Shown here one piece after another: positions 14,859 through 21,942 of a stretch of 46,021 bases of DNA. Every line of letters starts with the position of its first letter. The stretch's first letter is position 1. The stretch is from an uncultured Actinomycetes bacterium (lineage in GTDB: Bacteria > Actinomycetota > Thermoleophilia > Solirubrobacterales > 70-9): assembly GCA_946482365.1 (NCBI GenBank), contig CAMLQY010000014.1:1-46021 (forward strand), read 5' to 3'. The notes beneath the pieces are model-generated. The model was not told the origin of the DNA. It saw only the letters and a list, made by a program, of their open reading frames with translations, and searched no databases. The translations under genes were made by a program, and so were the position numbers.

Positions 14859-15433
14859 GCACCAAGGGCAGGAGGTTCCCCCCGGAGGTGCTGACCGAGG
14901 CCGAGGTACGCGCCCTGATGGCTGGCTGCTCCAAGCGCGCACCCACTGGCGTCAGGAACAGGGCGCTGATCGCGCTGCTGTGGAGGTCGGGGCTGAGGAT
15001 CAGCGAGGCGTTGGCGTTGAAGCCCTCCGACTTCGACGGCAGCGCCGTGAGGGTCGCCAACGGCAAGGGCGGCAAGTACCGCACGGTGGGCATCAACGAG
15101 GAAGCGTCGGCCCTCGTGGCGCGCTGGATGGGGGTCAGGGCATCCAGGGGCATCACTGGGCGCCAGACCGTGTTCTGCACCCTGTCGGGCGGGCCTGTGG
15201 CTCCGCGATACGTCCGCAACCTGCTGCGCCGCCTCGCCCGGAAGGCGGGGATCGAGCGCCGCGTCAACCCCCACGCCTTCCGGCACACCCTGGCGTCCGA
15301 GTTGGTGGCCGAGGGCGTCAACGTCGTCCAGATCCAGCACGTCCTCGGCCACGCCAGCCTCGACGGCACCGCGCACTACCTGCGCCGGATCGCCCCCGCC
15401 GAACTGGTGGACTTGATGAGCCAGCGCGGCTGA
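14855..15433 (+). CDS. Tyrosine recombinase, catalytic domain only
   Basis: 192 residues from GTG 14855. All catalytic residues are visible: R48 (SGLRISE), the Lys in GKGGKYR, H140-x-x-R143 (HAFRH), H166 (LGHAS) and Tyr175 (TAHYLRR). The protein starts immediately at the catalytic domain; the ~90-residue SAM-like core-binding domain of XerC/D is missing, as in short FimB-type enzymes. Since integration is served by the serine integrase, this enzyme may resolve multimers of the circular form or invert a segment. A terminator hairpin follows at 15460. Confidence 0.9.
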   Translation: MSTKGRRFPPEVLTEAEVRALMAGCSKRAPTGVRNRALIALLWRSGLRISEALALKPSDFDGSAVRVANGKGGKYRTVGINEEASALVARWMGVRASRGITGRQTVFCTLSGGPVAPRYVRNLLRRLARKAGIERRVNPHAFRHTLASELVAEGVNVVQIQHVLGHASLDGTAHYLRRIAPAELVDLMSQRG

Positions 15434-15459
15434 GGGTCCGCTACCGAGCCAAAGACCGA

Positions 15460-15479
15460 GCCGGACCCCGCGGTTCGGC
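15460..15479 (+). terminator. Hairpin after the tyrosine recombinase
   Basis: GCCGGACC and GGTTCGGC pair over 8 bp (one G-U) with a 4 nt loop, 26 nt past the recombinase stop. There is no T-run. Confidence 0.45.
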
Positions 15480-15631
15480 CCGTCGCCGCCAAGCGAGTGC
15501 CGCCTCTCTTCTAGATAGAGAAAATCGCCCACCGACCGACCCGATTGCCATCTGCGCCGTGTGCTTCCCTGAGTGGTGGGTCGAACCCGGCCCAAGAGGG
15601 GGCCAGCGAACCCCGGAGAGGAGTGAGCCAG

Positions 15632-15763
15632 ATGGCAGGCAAGAAGAAGAAATCCAGCGGGACCACCAGCAGGTCGTCCAAGACCGGCCGCTACGTCACG
15701 AAGAAATACGCGGACAGTCACAAGAGCACGACCCAGACCTCGCGCAGGAAGAAGAAAAGGTAG
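15632..15763 (+). CDS. Small basic TGRYV-motif protein
   Basis: 43 residues, Lys/Arg-rich at both ends (GKKKKSS and RRKKKR), with the core SKTGRYVTKKYADSHKSTT. This resembles very small proteins of phages and plasmids carrying an SKTGRFV...YA..HP.TT motif, whose function is unknown. A good ribosome binding site (GGAGAGGAG) precedes the ATG. The high charge suggests nucleic-acid binding. Confidence 0.65.
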   Translation: MAGKKKKSSGTTSRSSKTGRYVTKKYADSHKSTTQTSRRKKKR

Positions 15764-15776
15764 GTCGCCGCGTCGC

Positions 15777-16313
15777 CTAAGCGGAGATCGCCGCCCAGGC
15801 AGCGAGGACGATCAGGCCCGCGATTACGGCCCCGATGATCGTTAGGACCCACGGGTTCGGTTCGCGCCACCACGACGCCGTTTCGAGCCGAGGCTCGGCC
15901 GGAGCGGGAGCGGGAACCGGAGCCGGGGGTGCCTCGGCGTCCCAGTCCTTGAGGCCCATGTCGGGCGCCCTGCGCAGCTTCCCCTTCAGCGCCCCGATGT
16001 TGGTCGGCAGCCCTTCGAGTATCCGCCACTGCGCGGCGTCGTCGATCCCGTCGCCCGCGTCCACGAACCGGAGTATCCGCGCCGGGAGGTCGATCCGCAC
16101 CGGGCCTTCGTCCCACCGCCTCTCGCCAGCGGCGCTCATCGCCGCCTCGGCCTGCGGGGCGAGTTCCTTCAACTCGCGTTCGCGCCGCGCCCACTCCTCG
16201 CCGGACCAGTCCCGTTCCCGGTTGCGCCGCTCGACCAGGAACTCGCCGTACAGCGTCTCGAACTCTTCGAGCGTCTTGATGTGGTCTTCCAGGTCGGACC
16301 TGCGCGCGGCCAT
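15777..16313 (-). CDS. Tail-anchored hypothetical membrane protein
   Basis: 178 residues on the minus strand, opposite to its neighbours. It has a charged helical N-terminal region (FLVERRNRERDWSGEEW, likely coiled coil), a Pro/Ala-rich linker (APPAPVPAPAPAEP) and one C-terminal hydrophobic helix (WVLTIIGAVIAGLIVLAAW) in the last ~25 residues. The domain should face the cytoplasm from a membrane tail anchor. No family is recognised. Its lone orientation suggests independent expression in the integrated state; superinfection exclusion is one possible role, without direct evidence. Confidence 0.65.
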   Translation of the reverse strand: MAARRSDLEDHIKTLEEFETLYGEFLVERRNRERDWSGEEWARRERELKELAPQAEAAMSAAGERRWDEGPVRIDLPARILRFVDAGDGIDDAAQWRILEGLPTNIGALKGKLRRAPDMGLKDWDAEAPPAPVPAPAPAEPRLETASWWREPNPWVLTIIGAVIAGLIVLAAWAAISA

Positions 16314-16462
16314 CGCCGCAGATCATCGCGGACCGCCGAGTGACGCGTCCACCTTCGACCGCCACTTGCTCCGGGCGTCCAAAGCGGGCAGCGCCCTCTC
16401 GGACAAGAGATTTCGGCCTCGGCCTGTACGAACCTCCCGATACCTGCCACAAGATCGGGGAT

Positions 16463-16483
16463 GGGGGCCGCAAAGGTGCCCCC
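16463..16483 (+). other. 5' leader hairpin
   Basis: GGGGGC/GCCCCC stem with a 9 nt loop, 14 nt before the AGGAGA segment and upstream of the gene at 16508. Outer GATC/GATC bases may extend it. It could be an mRNA stabiliser or terminator of the preceding region. Confidence 0.3.
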
Positions 16484-16507
16484 CGGATCACAGGAGACCC
16501 AGGAAAA

Positions 16508-16816
16508 ATGGCAGCAGACAAGAAGGCAGCCGTCCACCCCGATTTCGCCCTCAAGGTCATGGGCGCGCTCCCCGACGACCTGCGCAAGAGCGCGGAACTG
16601 AAGAAGGGCGGGGGCGAGTACACCATCCTCAAGGTCAGGGGGAGGTCCGTCGCCTCGATTCGCGACAGGAGCGTGCGGGTCGTCCACCCGCACGGCGGCA
16701 CGGCGGCCGAGGCGACCGCGCTGGGCAAGCTGATCGCCAAGGCGGCACCCGCCGAGGCCCCGAAGCCCGAGGCGGGGAAGAAGGCCGCCAAGGCGAAGGC
16801 CGAGGGCGGCAAGTGA
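16508..16816 (+). CDS. Hypothetical protein with Lys/Ala-rich tail
   Basis: 102 residues, no recognised family. The core (residues ~10-75) contains a strand-rich stretch (GGGEYTILKVRGRSVASIRD) and the C-terminus is low-complexity Ala/Lys/Pro (APEAPKPEAGKKAAKAKA), like histone-like or DNA-condensing tails. Its stop overlaps the next GTG (GTGA), starting a chain of five coupled small genes. AGGAGA lies 14 nt upstream and AGGAAAA is closer to the ATG. Confidence 0.65.
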   Translation: MAADKKAAVHPDFALKVMGALPDDLRKSAELKKGGGEYTILKVRGRSVASIRDRSVRVVHPHGGTAAEATALGKLIAKAAPAEAPKPEAGKKAAKAKAEGGK

Positions 16817-17007
16817 GCCGCGAGGAGAAGCGCCTGCGGCGGGCGTTGGAGGAGTGCGACCAGCTTGTCGAGGCCGCGCTGCACGACCTCCTGCTGATGC
16901 GGATCGGGCTGGAATGCGTGCGCTGCGAGGTCCGCGACGCGCTCAGGCCGCCCGACCGGAGCGGGTCGTCGCTCTCCCTCGTCTGTGTCAGGCGGGCGGG
17001 ACCGTGA
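16813..17007 (+). CDS. Small hypothetical protein
   Basis: 64 residues from GTG 16813. A charged amphipathic helix (REEKRLRRALEECDQLVEAAL) is followed by a CVRCEV motif and a basic end. The Cys pair could bind metal. It is coupled on both sides by GTGA overlaps. No family is recognised. Confidence 0.6.
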   Translation: MSREEKRLRRALEECDQLVEAALHDLLLMRIGLECVRCEVRDALRPPDRSGSSLSLVCVRRAGP

Positions 17008-17246
17008 CGGCCTGGAAGTCGGCGGGCGAGCCGGACCACCCGGTGCGGGTGGCCGTCCTCGCGGCGCTGGACTGGATCGGTGAGCCCTGCTCGGCGGTCC
17101 AGCTCGCGCCGTGCCTGGGCGAGAGTCCCGCGAAGGTCAACTACCACGTCCTCGTGCTGGAGCGCGAGGGGGCGGTCGAGGTCGCCAGCACCCACCAGCG
17201 CCGGAACGCGCAGGAACGGCGGTATCGGCTGGCGGTCGGGTCGTGA
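17004..17246 (+). CDS. Small winged-helix DNA-binding protein
   Basis: 80 residues from GTG 17004. The order of helices (VRVAVLAALDWIG, SAVQLAPCLG, SPAKVNYHVLVLEREG) and a wing (AVEVASTHQRRNAQERRYRL) is an ArsR-like winged helix, similar in plan to the larger regulator at 10295. It is probably an element-specific regulator. Coupled by GTGA to both neighbours. Confidence 0.68.
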   Translation: MTAWKSAGEPDHPVRVAVLAALDWIGEPCSAVQLAPCLGESPAKVNYHVLVLEREGAVEVASTHQRRNAQERRYRLAVGS

Positions 17247-17590
17247 CGTTCCCGCCGCCCCCCGACCCGCCGCCGAGCGGCGTCGTCACCGCTCGTCGGG
17301 TCGCGGATCGGCTCTGCTGGGGCGACCCTCACACCCTGGACGGCTACACGGTCCACACCGGCCACGTCACCATCGGCGACGGGCCGGAATTCGTCCACGC
17401 CCTCGGTGCCTTCCGGCACCGGGAGCCGCTGCGCCTGCTCTCGGACGGCGGCAACTGGCCGTACACGCTGGCGGTTGCCGCCGACGACGAGCGGGCGCTG
17501 ATCTACTACGTCGAAGGCGACGTGACGGTGAGGTTCTACGACGAGGAGGACCGCTACCGAGCGGCCGTCCGCGAGTGGGAATCGTCGTGA
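17243..17590 (+). CDS. Hypothetical protein
   Basis: 115 residues from GTG 17243, no recognised family. A Pro-rich start (FPPPPDPPP) precedes mixed strand and helix sequence including YTVHTGHVTIGDGPEF, WPYTLAVAADDERALIYYVEGDVT and a final acidic helix. The alternating strands suggest a small soluble beta domain. It is coupled to the winged-helix gene and to the membrane protein downstream. Confidence 0.62.
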   Translation: MTFPPPPDPPPSGVVTARRVADRLCWGDPHTLDGYTVHTGHVTIGDGPEFVHALGAFRHREPLRLLSDGGNWPYTLAVAADDERALIYYVEGDVTVRFYDEEDRYRAAVREWESS

Positions 17591-17742
17591 AGCTCCTCGG
17601 CCTGCTCGCCGCCGTCCTCTACATCTCCTTCGGCGTCGGCTGCATCCTGGCGTCGTGGGGCTGGTCGGCGGCGTGGACGGTCGTGGGCCTGCTGCTGTTC
17701 GGGGCCTGGCTGCTCGTCCGGTGGAGGTCACACCGGACGTAG
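17587..17742 (+). CDS. Two-helix small membrane protein
   Basis: 51 residues from GTG 17587. Two hydrophobic helices (about 3-22 and 24-44) end in a basic WRSHRT tail, so the C-terminus is probably cytoplasmic. It could be a holin-like or signalling peptide, but no endolysin gene lies beside it, so no function is assigned. It is the last gene before a strong hairpin. Confidence 0.58.
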   Translation: MKLLGLLAAVLYISFGVGCILASWGWSAAWTVVGLLLFGAWLLVRWRSHRT

Positions 17743-17771
17743 GATCGCCCCCACGGGCGCTGCACACAACA

Positions 17772-17809
17772 GAGGGCCGGTCGGTTGCTCACACATCAGA
17801 CCGGCCCTC
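17772..17809 (+). terminator. Strong terminator-like stem
   Basis: A perfect 11 bp stem, GAGGGCCGGTC/GACCGGCCCTC, with a 16 nt loop, 29 nt after the operon's last stop. The stem core is shared with the hairpin at 11309-11349, suggesting a recurrent element of this mobile DNA. Confidence 0.6.
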
Positions 17810-17916
17810 GTCGCGTCTGAGGCCGTGGACCCGCCGCCCTTGTGACCCGCCGCGACTCGGCCGGATCGACCCGACGCCCGCCCCCACGGCTTGGCGGCGG
17901 CGGGGCACGATCAACC

Positions 17917-18246
17917 GTGGCGGTCTACGAGACGGACGAGTTCAGGGTCGGCAAGCAGACCCGCAGGGGCAGGCCGACGCCGACCGAGCCGTTCCACGCC
18001 ACCATCGTCACCGCCGACCAGATCGACTCCTTCCTCGGCACCGGCTCCGTCGAGGAGCGGGTCGCCCACCTTCGCGGGCTGCGCGACCTCGGGCTGCTCG
18101 TCCACAGCCGGGGGAGGCTGACGCAGAAGGTCAGGACGCGGGACGGCCGCCGCGAGCGCGGCTACGTCTTCCGGTGCCGCCCCGACGAGGTGCCGAGGAA
18201 GCGCCGACGCGAGCGGCGACCGCGCGAGCGGGTCCTGCGCTGGTGA
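17917..18246 (+). CDS. Basic winged-helix-like protein
   Basis: About 109 residues from GTG 17917 (an upstream frame reaches 17842 but reads as low-complexity). The region ~20-70 has helix-turn-helix character (TADQIDSFLGTGSVEERVAHLRGLRDLGLLVHS) followed by a wing-like hairpin and a very basic C-terminus (RKRRRERRPRERV). It is probably DNA-binding. The gap to the next gene (18247-18393) contains only a UUCG-loop hairpin at 18313-18333. Confidence 0.6.
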   Translation: MAVYETDEFRVGKQTRRGRPTPTEPFHATIVTADQIDSFLGTGSVEERVAHLRGLRDLGLLVHSRGRLTQKVRTRDGRRERGYVFRCRPDEVPRKRRRERRPRERVLRW

Positions 18247-18312
18247 GGAACTGGAAGGGGCCGACGTCTGCCGTGGCGAGTTCGCCGCCACCGTCGCCTG
18301 CCGCCCCTCCCT

Positions 18313-18333
18313 CCGGGGCCTTCGGCTCCCCGG
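18313..18333 (+). terminator. UUCG-type hairpin
   Basis: CCGGGGCC and GGCTCCCCGG pair with a 2 nt bulge around a TTC loop. It lies 66 nt after the preceding stop codon and 60 nt before the next start, with no T-run. Confidence 0.4.
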
Positions 18334-18393
18334 GGTGCTGAACATACGCGCGGCGCGTTCCCCCGAGAGGGCATCGCGAGGCAAGTTTTAAAC

Positions 18394-18777
18394 ATGCCTC
18401 ACAACCGATACCGGGGCCTCTTCAAGGCGGCCCCCACACCAAACGTCATCGCCCCCAAGTTCTCGATCACGGACGGACAGTCGTTCCTCCACGCCCTCGC
18501 CGAGGCGTCGGGCCGGCACAGGGTCAGCCGCACCGACACCGGCGACGCCCTGAGCTCCACCGAGGAGGGCGGCAGCTACCTGTCCGTGACGCCAGCGGGC
18601 AGCGAACAGGAACTGCGCGACCAGATCGCCCGCCTCAGCATCGCCTTCGAGCGGGCCGAAGGCCGCCCCCCGAGCGACCGGGACGATCAGTTCTGGATCG
18701 CCGTCAACGACCTCCTCGAAGCGTACGAGGGACCGACGCTCGGCAGCCTCGAGGACGTGATGGGGGGCCTGTCGTGA
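18394..18777 (+). CDS. Hypothetical element protein
   Basis: 127 residues, no recognised family. It begins MPHNRYRGLFKAAPTPN, is predicted mostly helical in the second half (ELRDQIARLSIAFERAEG, FWIAVNDLLEAYEG) and acidic. AT-rich sequence GTTTTAAAC lies immediately before the ATG with no ribosome binding site, so a leaderless transcript is likely. It heads a coupled run of genes with phage-like character; the stop overlaps the next GTG. Confidence 0.62.
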   Translation: MPHNRYRGLFKAAPTPNVIAPKFSITDGQSFLHALAEASGRHRVSRTDTGDALSSTEEGGSYLSVTPAGSEQELRDQIARLSIAFERAEGRPPSDRDDQFWIAVNDLLEAYEGPTLGSLEDVMGGLS

Positions 18778-19409
18778 GCAAGACCACGACCCTCACCGAC
18801 CAGCGCGCCGCCCTCGCCGCCGCCGACTCCGAGGCGCAGGACGCCCTGTCGGCCGCCACTCACCGCCTCCGCACCGGGCGCTCCGACGCAGGGCGCGAGG
18901 TCGTCGCGCCGCTGATCGAGTTCACCGAGGCGATCCGCAACAACCGCCCCGACGCGACCCCGGAGGCCGAGCGCGCCGACCGGAAGCGCGAGCTGATCCG
19001 CGAGTTCTTCGACGCCATCGAGGAGCGCGGGCTGACGCTCGATCCGGTGCGCAGCAACGAGGGCTTCGCCCTGGCGGTCACGGACCCGAGCGTCGACGCC
19101 GAGTACGACGCCGCGCTCAAGGCCAAGAATGAGGCCGCCGCCGCCCTCCGCGAGTTCGACCGCGACCACGGCGACGAGCTACAGGCCGAGCGGGACAAGG
19201 CCGACGCCGACGCGATCCGCGAGGCGCTGGCGGGCGACGACCCCGAGGCGATCCGCGCGGCCCTTGAGCGCCGCGAGGAGTCCGAGCGGTCGGCGCGACA
19301 GGCCACCGCCGACAGGCTGGTGAGCGGCGCGTACGAGGGCTGGGAGGACGACGCGAACCGCACCGCCCCGGCACCCGCCAGCCCCGCCGCCCTGACGACC
19401 GCGGACTAG
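18774..19409 (+). CDS. Acidic coiled-coil protein, possibly scaffold-like
   Basis: 211 residues from GTG 18774 (GTGA overlap). It is highly charged and Ala/Glu-rich with long helical stretches (LKAKNEAAAALREFDRD, AIREALAGDDPEAIRAALE) and an Ala/Pro tail. This composition and position upstream of an XkdF-like protease gene are reminiscent of phage scaffolding proteins, but no sequence family is recognised. It may equally be a structural or regulatory coiled coil. Confidence 0.62.
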   Translation: MSKTTTLTDQRAALAAADSEAQDALSAATHRLRTGRSDAGREVVAPLIEFTEAIRNNRPDATPEAERADRKRELIREFFDAIEERGLTLDPVRSNEGFALAVTDPSVDAEYDAALKAKNEAAAALREFDRDHGDELQAERDKADADAIREALAGDDPEAIRAALERREESERSARQATADRLVSGAYEGWEDDANRTAPAPASPAALTTAD

Positions 19410-19412
19410 CGC

Positions 19413-19571
19413 ATGGCAGCCAAGGACGGCGACAAACTCGTCGGTGCCTACGTGCCAACCCCCTTCGCCAAGGCGCTCGCCAGCGCCGCGAACGTCCAGG
19501 GCACGTCGAAGTCCTCGATGATCCGGCGCGCGCTGATCGCCTACCTCCTGCCGAGGTCGGCCGATGACTGA
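19413..19571 (+). CDS. Small ribbon-helix-helix-like protein
   Basis: 52 residues. A short strand (KLVGAYVPTPFAKALA) leads to two helices (ASAANVQGTSKSSMIRRALIAYLLP), the layout of an Arc/CopG-type DNA-binding protein. ATG 19413 lies 3 nt after the upstream stop, and its 3' end overlaps the XkdF-like start by 8 nt. Probably a small regulator. Confidence 0.6.
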   Translation: MAAKDGDKLVGAYVPTPFAKALASAANVQGTSKSSMIRRALIAYLLPRSADD

Positions 19572-20262
19572 GTTGGACCGCAGGGCGGTCCGCTGGGCCG
19601 CGCACCAGCGCGCGAGGTCAGAGTGCTTCCGCCCGATGCGGGTCGGCGTGGACGAACTCGCCAAGGCGCTCACCGCCGACGACGCGGACGCGCTGTCTGC
19701 GGATGAGCCGAAGCCGAGCCACCCGCCCGTCATCTGTCCGACCTGCGGCTTCATCGGACCGCCCGTCGCCGTCGAGCGCCACATGCGGCGGCGCGGACAC
19801 GGCGGGCACCCCGAACCGGAGCGGACGCCGAACGAGCAGGTCGCCGCCAACCCCGGCTACGACGCGGAGATGGCGCTGACGAAGGCCGCGCCCGAGAAGC
19901 GCTACACGTTCGGCCCGCTCTACCTCCCCAACACGCTCGACGCCCACCGCGAGTTCGCCACCGCCGACGACCTACAGGAGGCCGCCTGGAACTACTTCCG
20001 TGGCGGCAACCGCGAGCTTCGCAAGCAGCACGGGTCGAAGGTGATCGGAGAGGTCGTGGAAATGGTGAGTTGGCCCCTCGACCACGACGCCGACCTGATC
20101 CAGGCGGACGGCTCCCTGCGCAAGCGGAAGCTGCCCGCCGGGACGGTGTACTGCGGGGTCAGGTGGACGCCGGAGGCGTGGGCGGACGTCAAGGCGGGCA
20201 GGATCACCGGGCTGTCGATGGGCGGCTCGACCGTACGGGTGAAGGGGGCGCGGCTGTCGTGA
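19564..20262 (+). CDS. XkdF-like phage serine protease domain protein with C2H2-type zinc finger
   Basis: 232 residues. Residues 58-79 form C-x2-C-x11-H-x5-H (CPTCGFIG ... RHMRRRGH), a zinc-finger-like motif. From about residue 115 the sequence matches the PBSX XkdF-type putative prohead protease: YTFGPLYLPNTLDAHREFA, then GEVVEMVSWP, GTVYCGVRWTPEAW and a conserved GLSMGG near the end. Prohead proteases cut capsid or scaffold proteins during head maturation. No capsid gene is present, so it may act on a helper phage's proteins. The same zinc-finger spacing recurs at 20895. Confidence 0.8.
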   Translation: MTELDRRAVRWAAHQRARSECFRPMRVGVDELAKALTADDADALSADEPKPSHPPVICPTCGFIGPPVAVERHMRRRGHGGHPEPERTPNEQVAANPGYDAEMALTKAAPEKRYTFGPLYLPNTLDAHREFATADDLQEAAWNYFRGGNRELRKQHGSKVIGEVVEMVSWPLDHDADLIQADGSLRKRKLPAGTVYCGVRWTPEAWADVKAGRITGLSMGGSTVRVKGARLS

Positions 20263-20612
20263 CCCCGAAGCCGCTCACTCCCGCTCAGCACCAGGCCGCC
20301 GCCCTTCTCGGCGCTGGGTACGACCAGGGGCAGGCCGCCGCCGAGGTCGGCACGACGACGACCTCGATCCGCCGTTGGCTCAAGCGCGACGACTTCGAGG
20401 CGCTCGTCAAGGAGGCCCGCGAGAAGGTGCTGGACGAGAACCCGACCGCCCGCTCCGTCTGCGAACAGGCGCTGACGGCGACGATGAAGGACGGGCGCCC
20501 CGCGTGGAACACCCGGCTCGCCGCCGCGAAACTGCTCATGCAGGAATCGGGCGCGGTGCCCGCCGACACGTCGCCACGCGCCGAGCGCATCTTCATGGAC
20601 CCCGAGGACTGA
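20259..20612 (+). CDS. HTH protein resembling phage small terminase
   Basis: 117 residues from GTG 20259 (GTGA overlap). The N-terminal helix-turn-helix (LTPAQHQAAALLGAGYDQGQ, then AAEVGTTTTSIRRWLKR) and a helical oligomerisation-type region (NTRLAAAKLLMQESG) resemble small terminase subunits such as the phBC6A51 type, which recognise packaging sites. No large terminase is nearby, so redirecting a helper phage's packaging is an attractive but unproven role. A homeodomain-like regulator is the alternative. Confidence 0.68.
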   Translation: MTPKPLTPAQHQAAALLGAGYDQGQAAAEVGTTTTSIRRWLKRDDFEALVKEAREKVLDENPTARSVCEQALTATMKDGRPAWNTRLAAAKLLMQESGAVPADTSPRAERIFMDPED

Positions 20613-20614
20613 GC

Positions 20615-20887
20615 GTGTCGGTGACGCTGCAAGAGGTCGAAGACGCCCTCGCCTCCGTCCGCGAGGTCGAAGGGGTGCTGGTCGTGCAGGTGCAGGAGGA
20701 CGGGGGCATCAAGCGGCTCGCCCAGCGCGACCCGGTCACCGGCTACCCCGCTCAGATCATCGCCCTCAACAGCAGGGAGGACGCCGCCGCCAAGCTCAAG
20801 GCCGCCTCTGGGCATGTGTCCAGGCCGTCACGACCCGATCCGCCCGCCGAGCCGGGGGACGCCCCCGACGACGCGGCGCGGCCGTGA
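20615..20887 (+). CDS. Hypothetical protein
   Basis: 90 residues from GTG 20615, 2 nt after the preceding stop. A compact alpha/beta N-terminal part (VTLQEVEDALASVREVEG, VLVVQVQEDGGIKRLA) is followed by a Pro/Asp-rich tail (PDPPAEPGDAPDD). No recognised family. It lies in the run of phage-like genes and is coupled with the next gene. Confidence 0.6.
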   Translation: MSVTLQEVEDALASVREVEGVLVVQVQEDGGIKRLAQRDPVTGYPAQIIALNSREDAAAKLKAASGHVSRPSRPDPPAEPGDAPDDAARP

Positions 20888-20894
20888 GCGCGCC

Positions 20895-21170
20895 GTGCTC
20901 GCCCTCGGGATCGCCCTCGCAGCGGTCGCCGGCCTGCTCGGGTTCGTCATCGGTCGGCGCACCGCCCCGCGACCCGAGCCGGAGGTGAGGGTCGTCCACC
21001 GGCCGCCCGTCACCAGGCTCAACGAGCGGCGCAGGGAGATCAGCCGCGAGGCGGTCAAGAAGACCAACTCGCAGCGGTACCGCTGCGGGGAGTGCGAGAT
21101 GGAGACGACACCGGGTCCGCTCGCCCGCCACCAGCGACGGACCGGGCACGAAGGCAGGTTCAACGCCTGA
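20895..21170 (+). CDS. Membrane-anchored C2H2-type zinc-finger protein
   Basis: 91 residues from GTG 20895. A single N-terminal membrane helix (residues 1-20) leads to a basic linker and a C-terminal C64-x2-C67-x11-H79-x5-H85 motif (RCGECEME ... RHQRRTGH). Spacing and several residues match the finger in the XkdF-like protein of the same element (RHxRRxGH). The motif faces the cytoplasm if the helix is an uncleaved anchor. Possible roles include tethering DNA or protein to the membrane. Confidence 0.66.
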   Translation: MLALGIALAAVAGLLGFVIGRRTAPRPEPEVRVVHRPPVTRLNERRREISREAVKKTNSQRYRCGECEMETTPGPLARHQRRTGHEGRFNA

Positions 21171-21325
21171 TGCGTCCGCAGGGCGAACACCCGTCACGGA
21201 TCAAGCCGATGAGCCGCGCCGAAACGGAGGCGTCGGTGCGCGCCGAGCGGGTGCGGGCGCTCGTCGTCAAGGGCCTGCCCGCGACCAGGGCGGCGGAAGC
21301 CGTCCGCGACCCCCGCCGAGCATGA
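21170..21325 (+). CDS. Small hypothetical protein
   Basis: 51 residues; ATG overlaps the upstream TGA (TGATG). Basic helical sequence (SRAETEASVRAERVRALVV, then LPATRAAEAVRD) resembles a short helix-turn-helix. The stop overlaps the glycosyltransferase ATG (ATGA). Function unknown. Confidence 0.55.
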   Translation: MRPQGEHPSRIKPMSRAETEASVRAERVRALVVKGLPATRAAEAVRDPRRA

Positions 21326-21942
21326 GCGTCGGCCTGGCGATCATCGCCAAGGACGAGGCCGACAGCCTCCCGCGCCTCCTGGCGTCGGTGGTCGGTGCGT
21401 TCGATCAGGTCGCCCTCGCGGACACCGGCTCGACCGACCGGACGGTGGAGGTCTTCACCACCTGGGCCGAGGCCCAAGACCTCCCGCTCGGCCACCGGGT
21501 CGGGCGCTTCGCCTGGCGGGACGACTTCGCCGCCGCCCGGACCTTCGCGGACTCGCTCCTGACGACCGACTGGCTGACCTTCGCGGACGCCGACGATACG
21601 TTGGTCGGTGCCGACGAACTCAGGCCGTTGGTCGAGGAAGCGACCCCGGACGTGGGCTGTTTCGCCTTCGACTACGGGGACGACCGCAACCCCGGCCCGA
21701 GGGTCAGGCTGTGCCGTCGCGGCTGGACGTGCTGGTACGGACCCGCCCACGCCATCCCGGTCCTTATCCGACCGGCTCAGATCGGCATCGTGCCGCCCGA
21801 GGTCGCCGTGTGGCAGCACCACCGCACCGACCGCACCGCCTCCGACGAGCGGGACCGCCGTATCCTCGACGCATGGCTTGAGCGGGAACCGTTCAACTTC
21901 CGTGCCCGTGCCCTCCGTGCCGCCGACGAGGCCCACCAATGA
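21322..21942 (+). CDS. Family 2 glycosyltransferase
   Basis: 206 residues. The GT2 nucleotide-binding pattern is clear: IIAKDEADSLPRLLASV, then ALADTGSTDRTVEV and the metal-binding DADD-type motif in FADADDTLVG, with W and H residues near residue 130-170. It transfers a sugar from a nucleotide donor to an unknown acceptor, in the cytoplasm. Phage and satellite glycosyltransferases often modify host surface glycans or DNA. It is coupled on both sides (ATGA overlaps). Confidence 0.86.
   Translation: MSVGLAIIAKDEADSLPRLLASVVGAFDQVALADTGSTDRTVEVFTTWAEAQDLPLGHRVGRFAWRDDFAAARTFADSLLTTDWLTFADADDTLVGADELRPLVEEATPDVGCFAFDYGDDRNPGPRVRLCRRGWTCWYGPAHAIPVLIRPAQIGIVPPEVAVWQHHRTDRTASDERDRRILDAWLEREPFNFRARALRAADEAHQ

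Noticed and set aside
14383..15721. Minus-strand frames opposite the tyrosine recombinase
   Set aside because: The plus-strand frame carries all catalytic residues, so the minus frames are shadows.
17587..17742. Phage holin
   Set aside because: The two-helix protein fits by size only; no endolysin or lysis gene lies beside it, so the call is left open.
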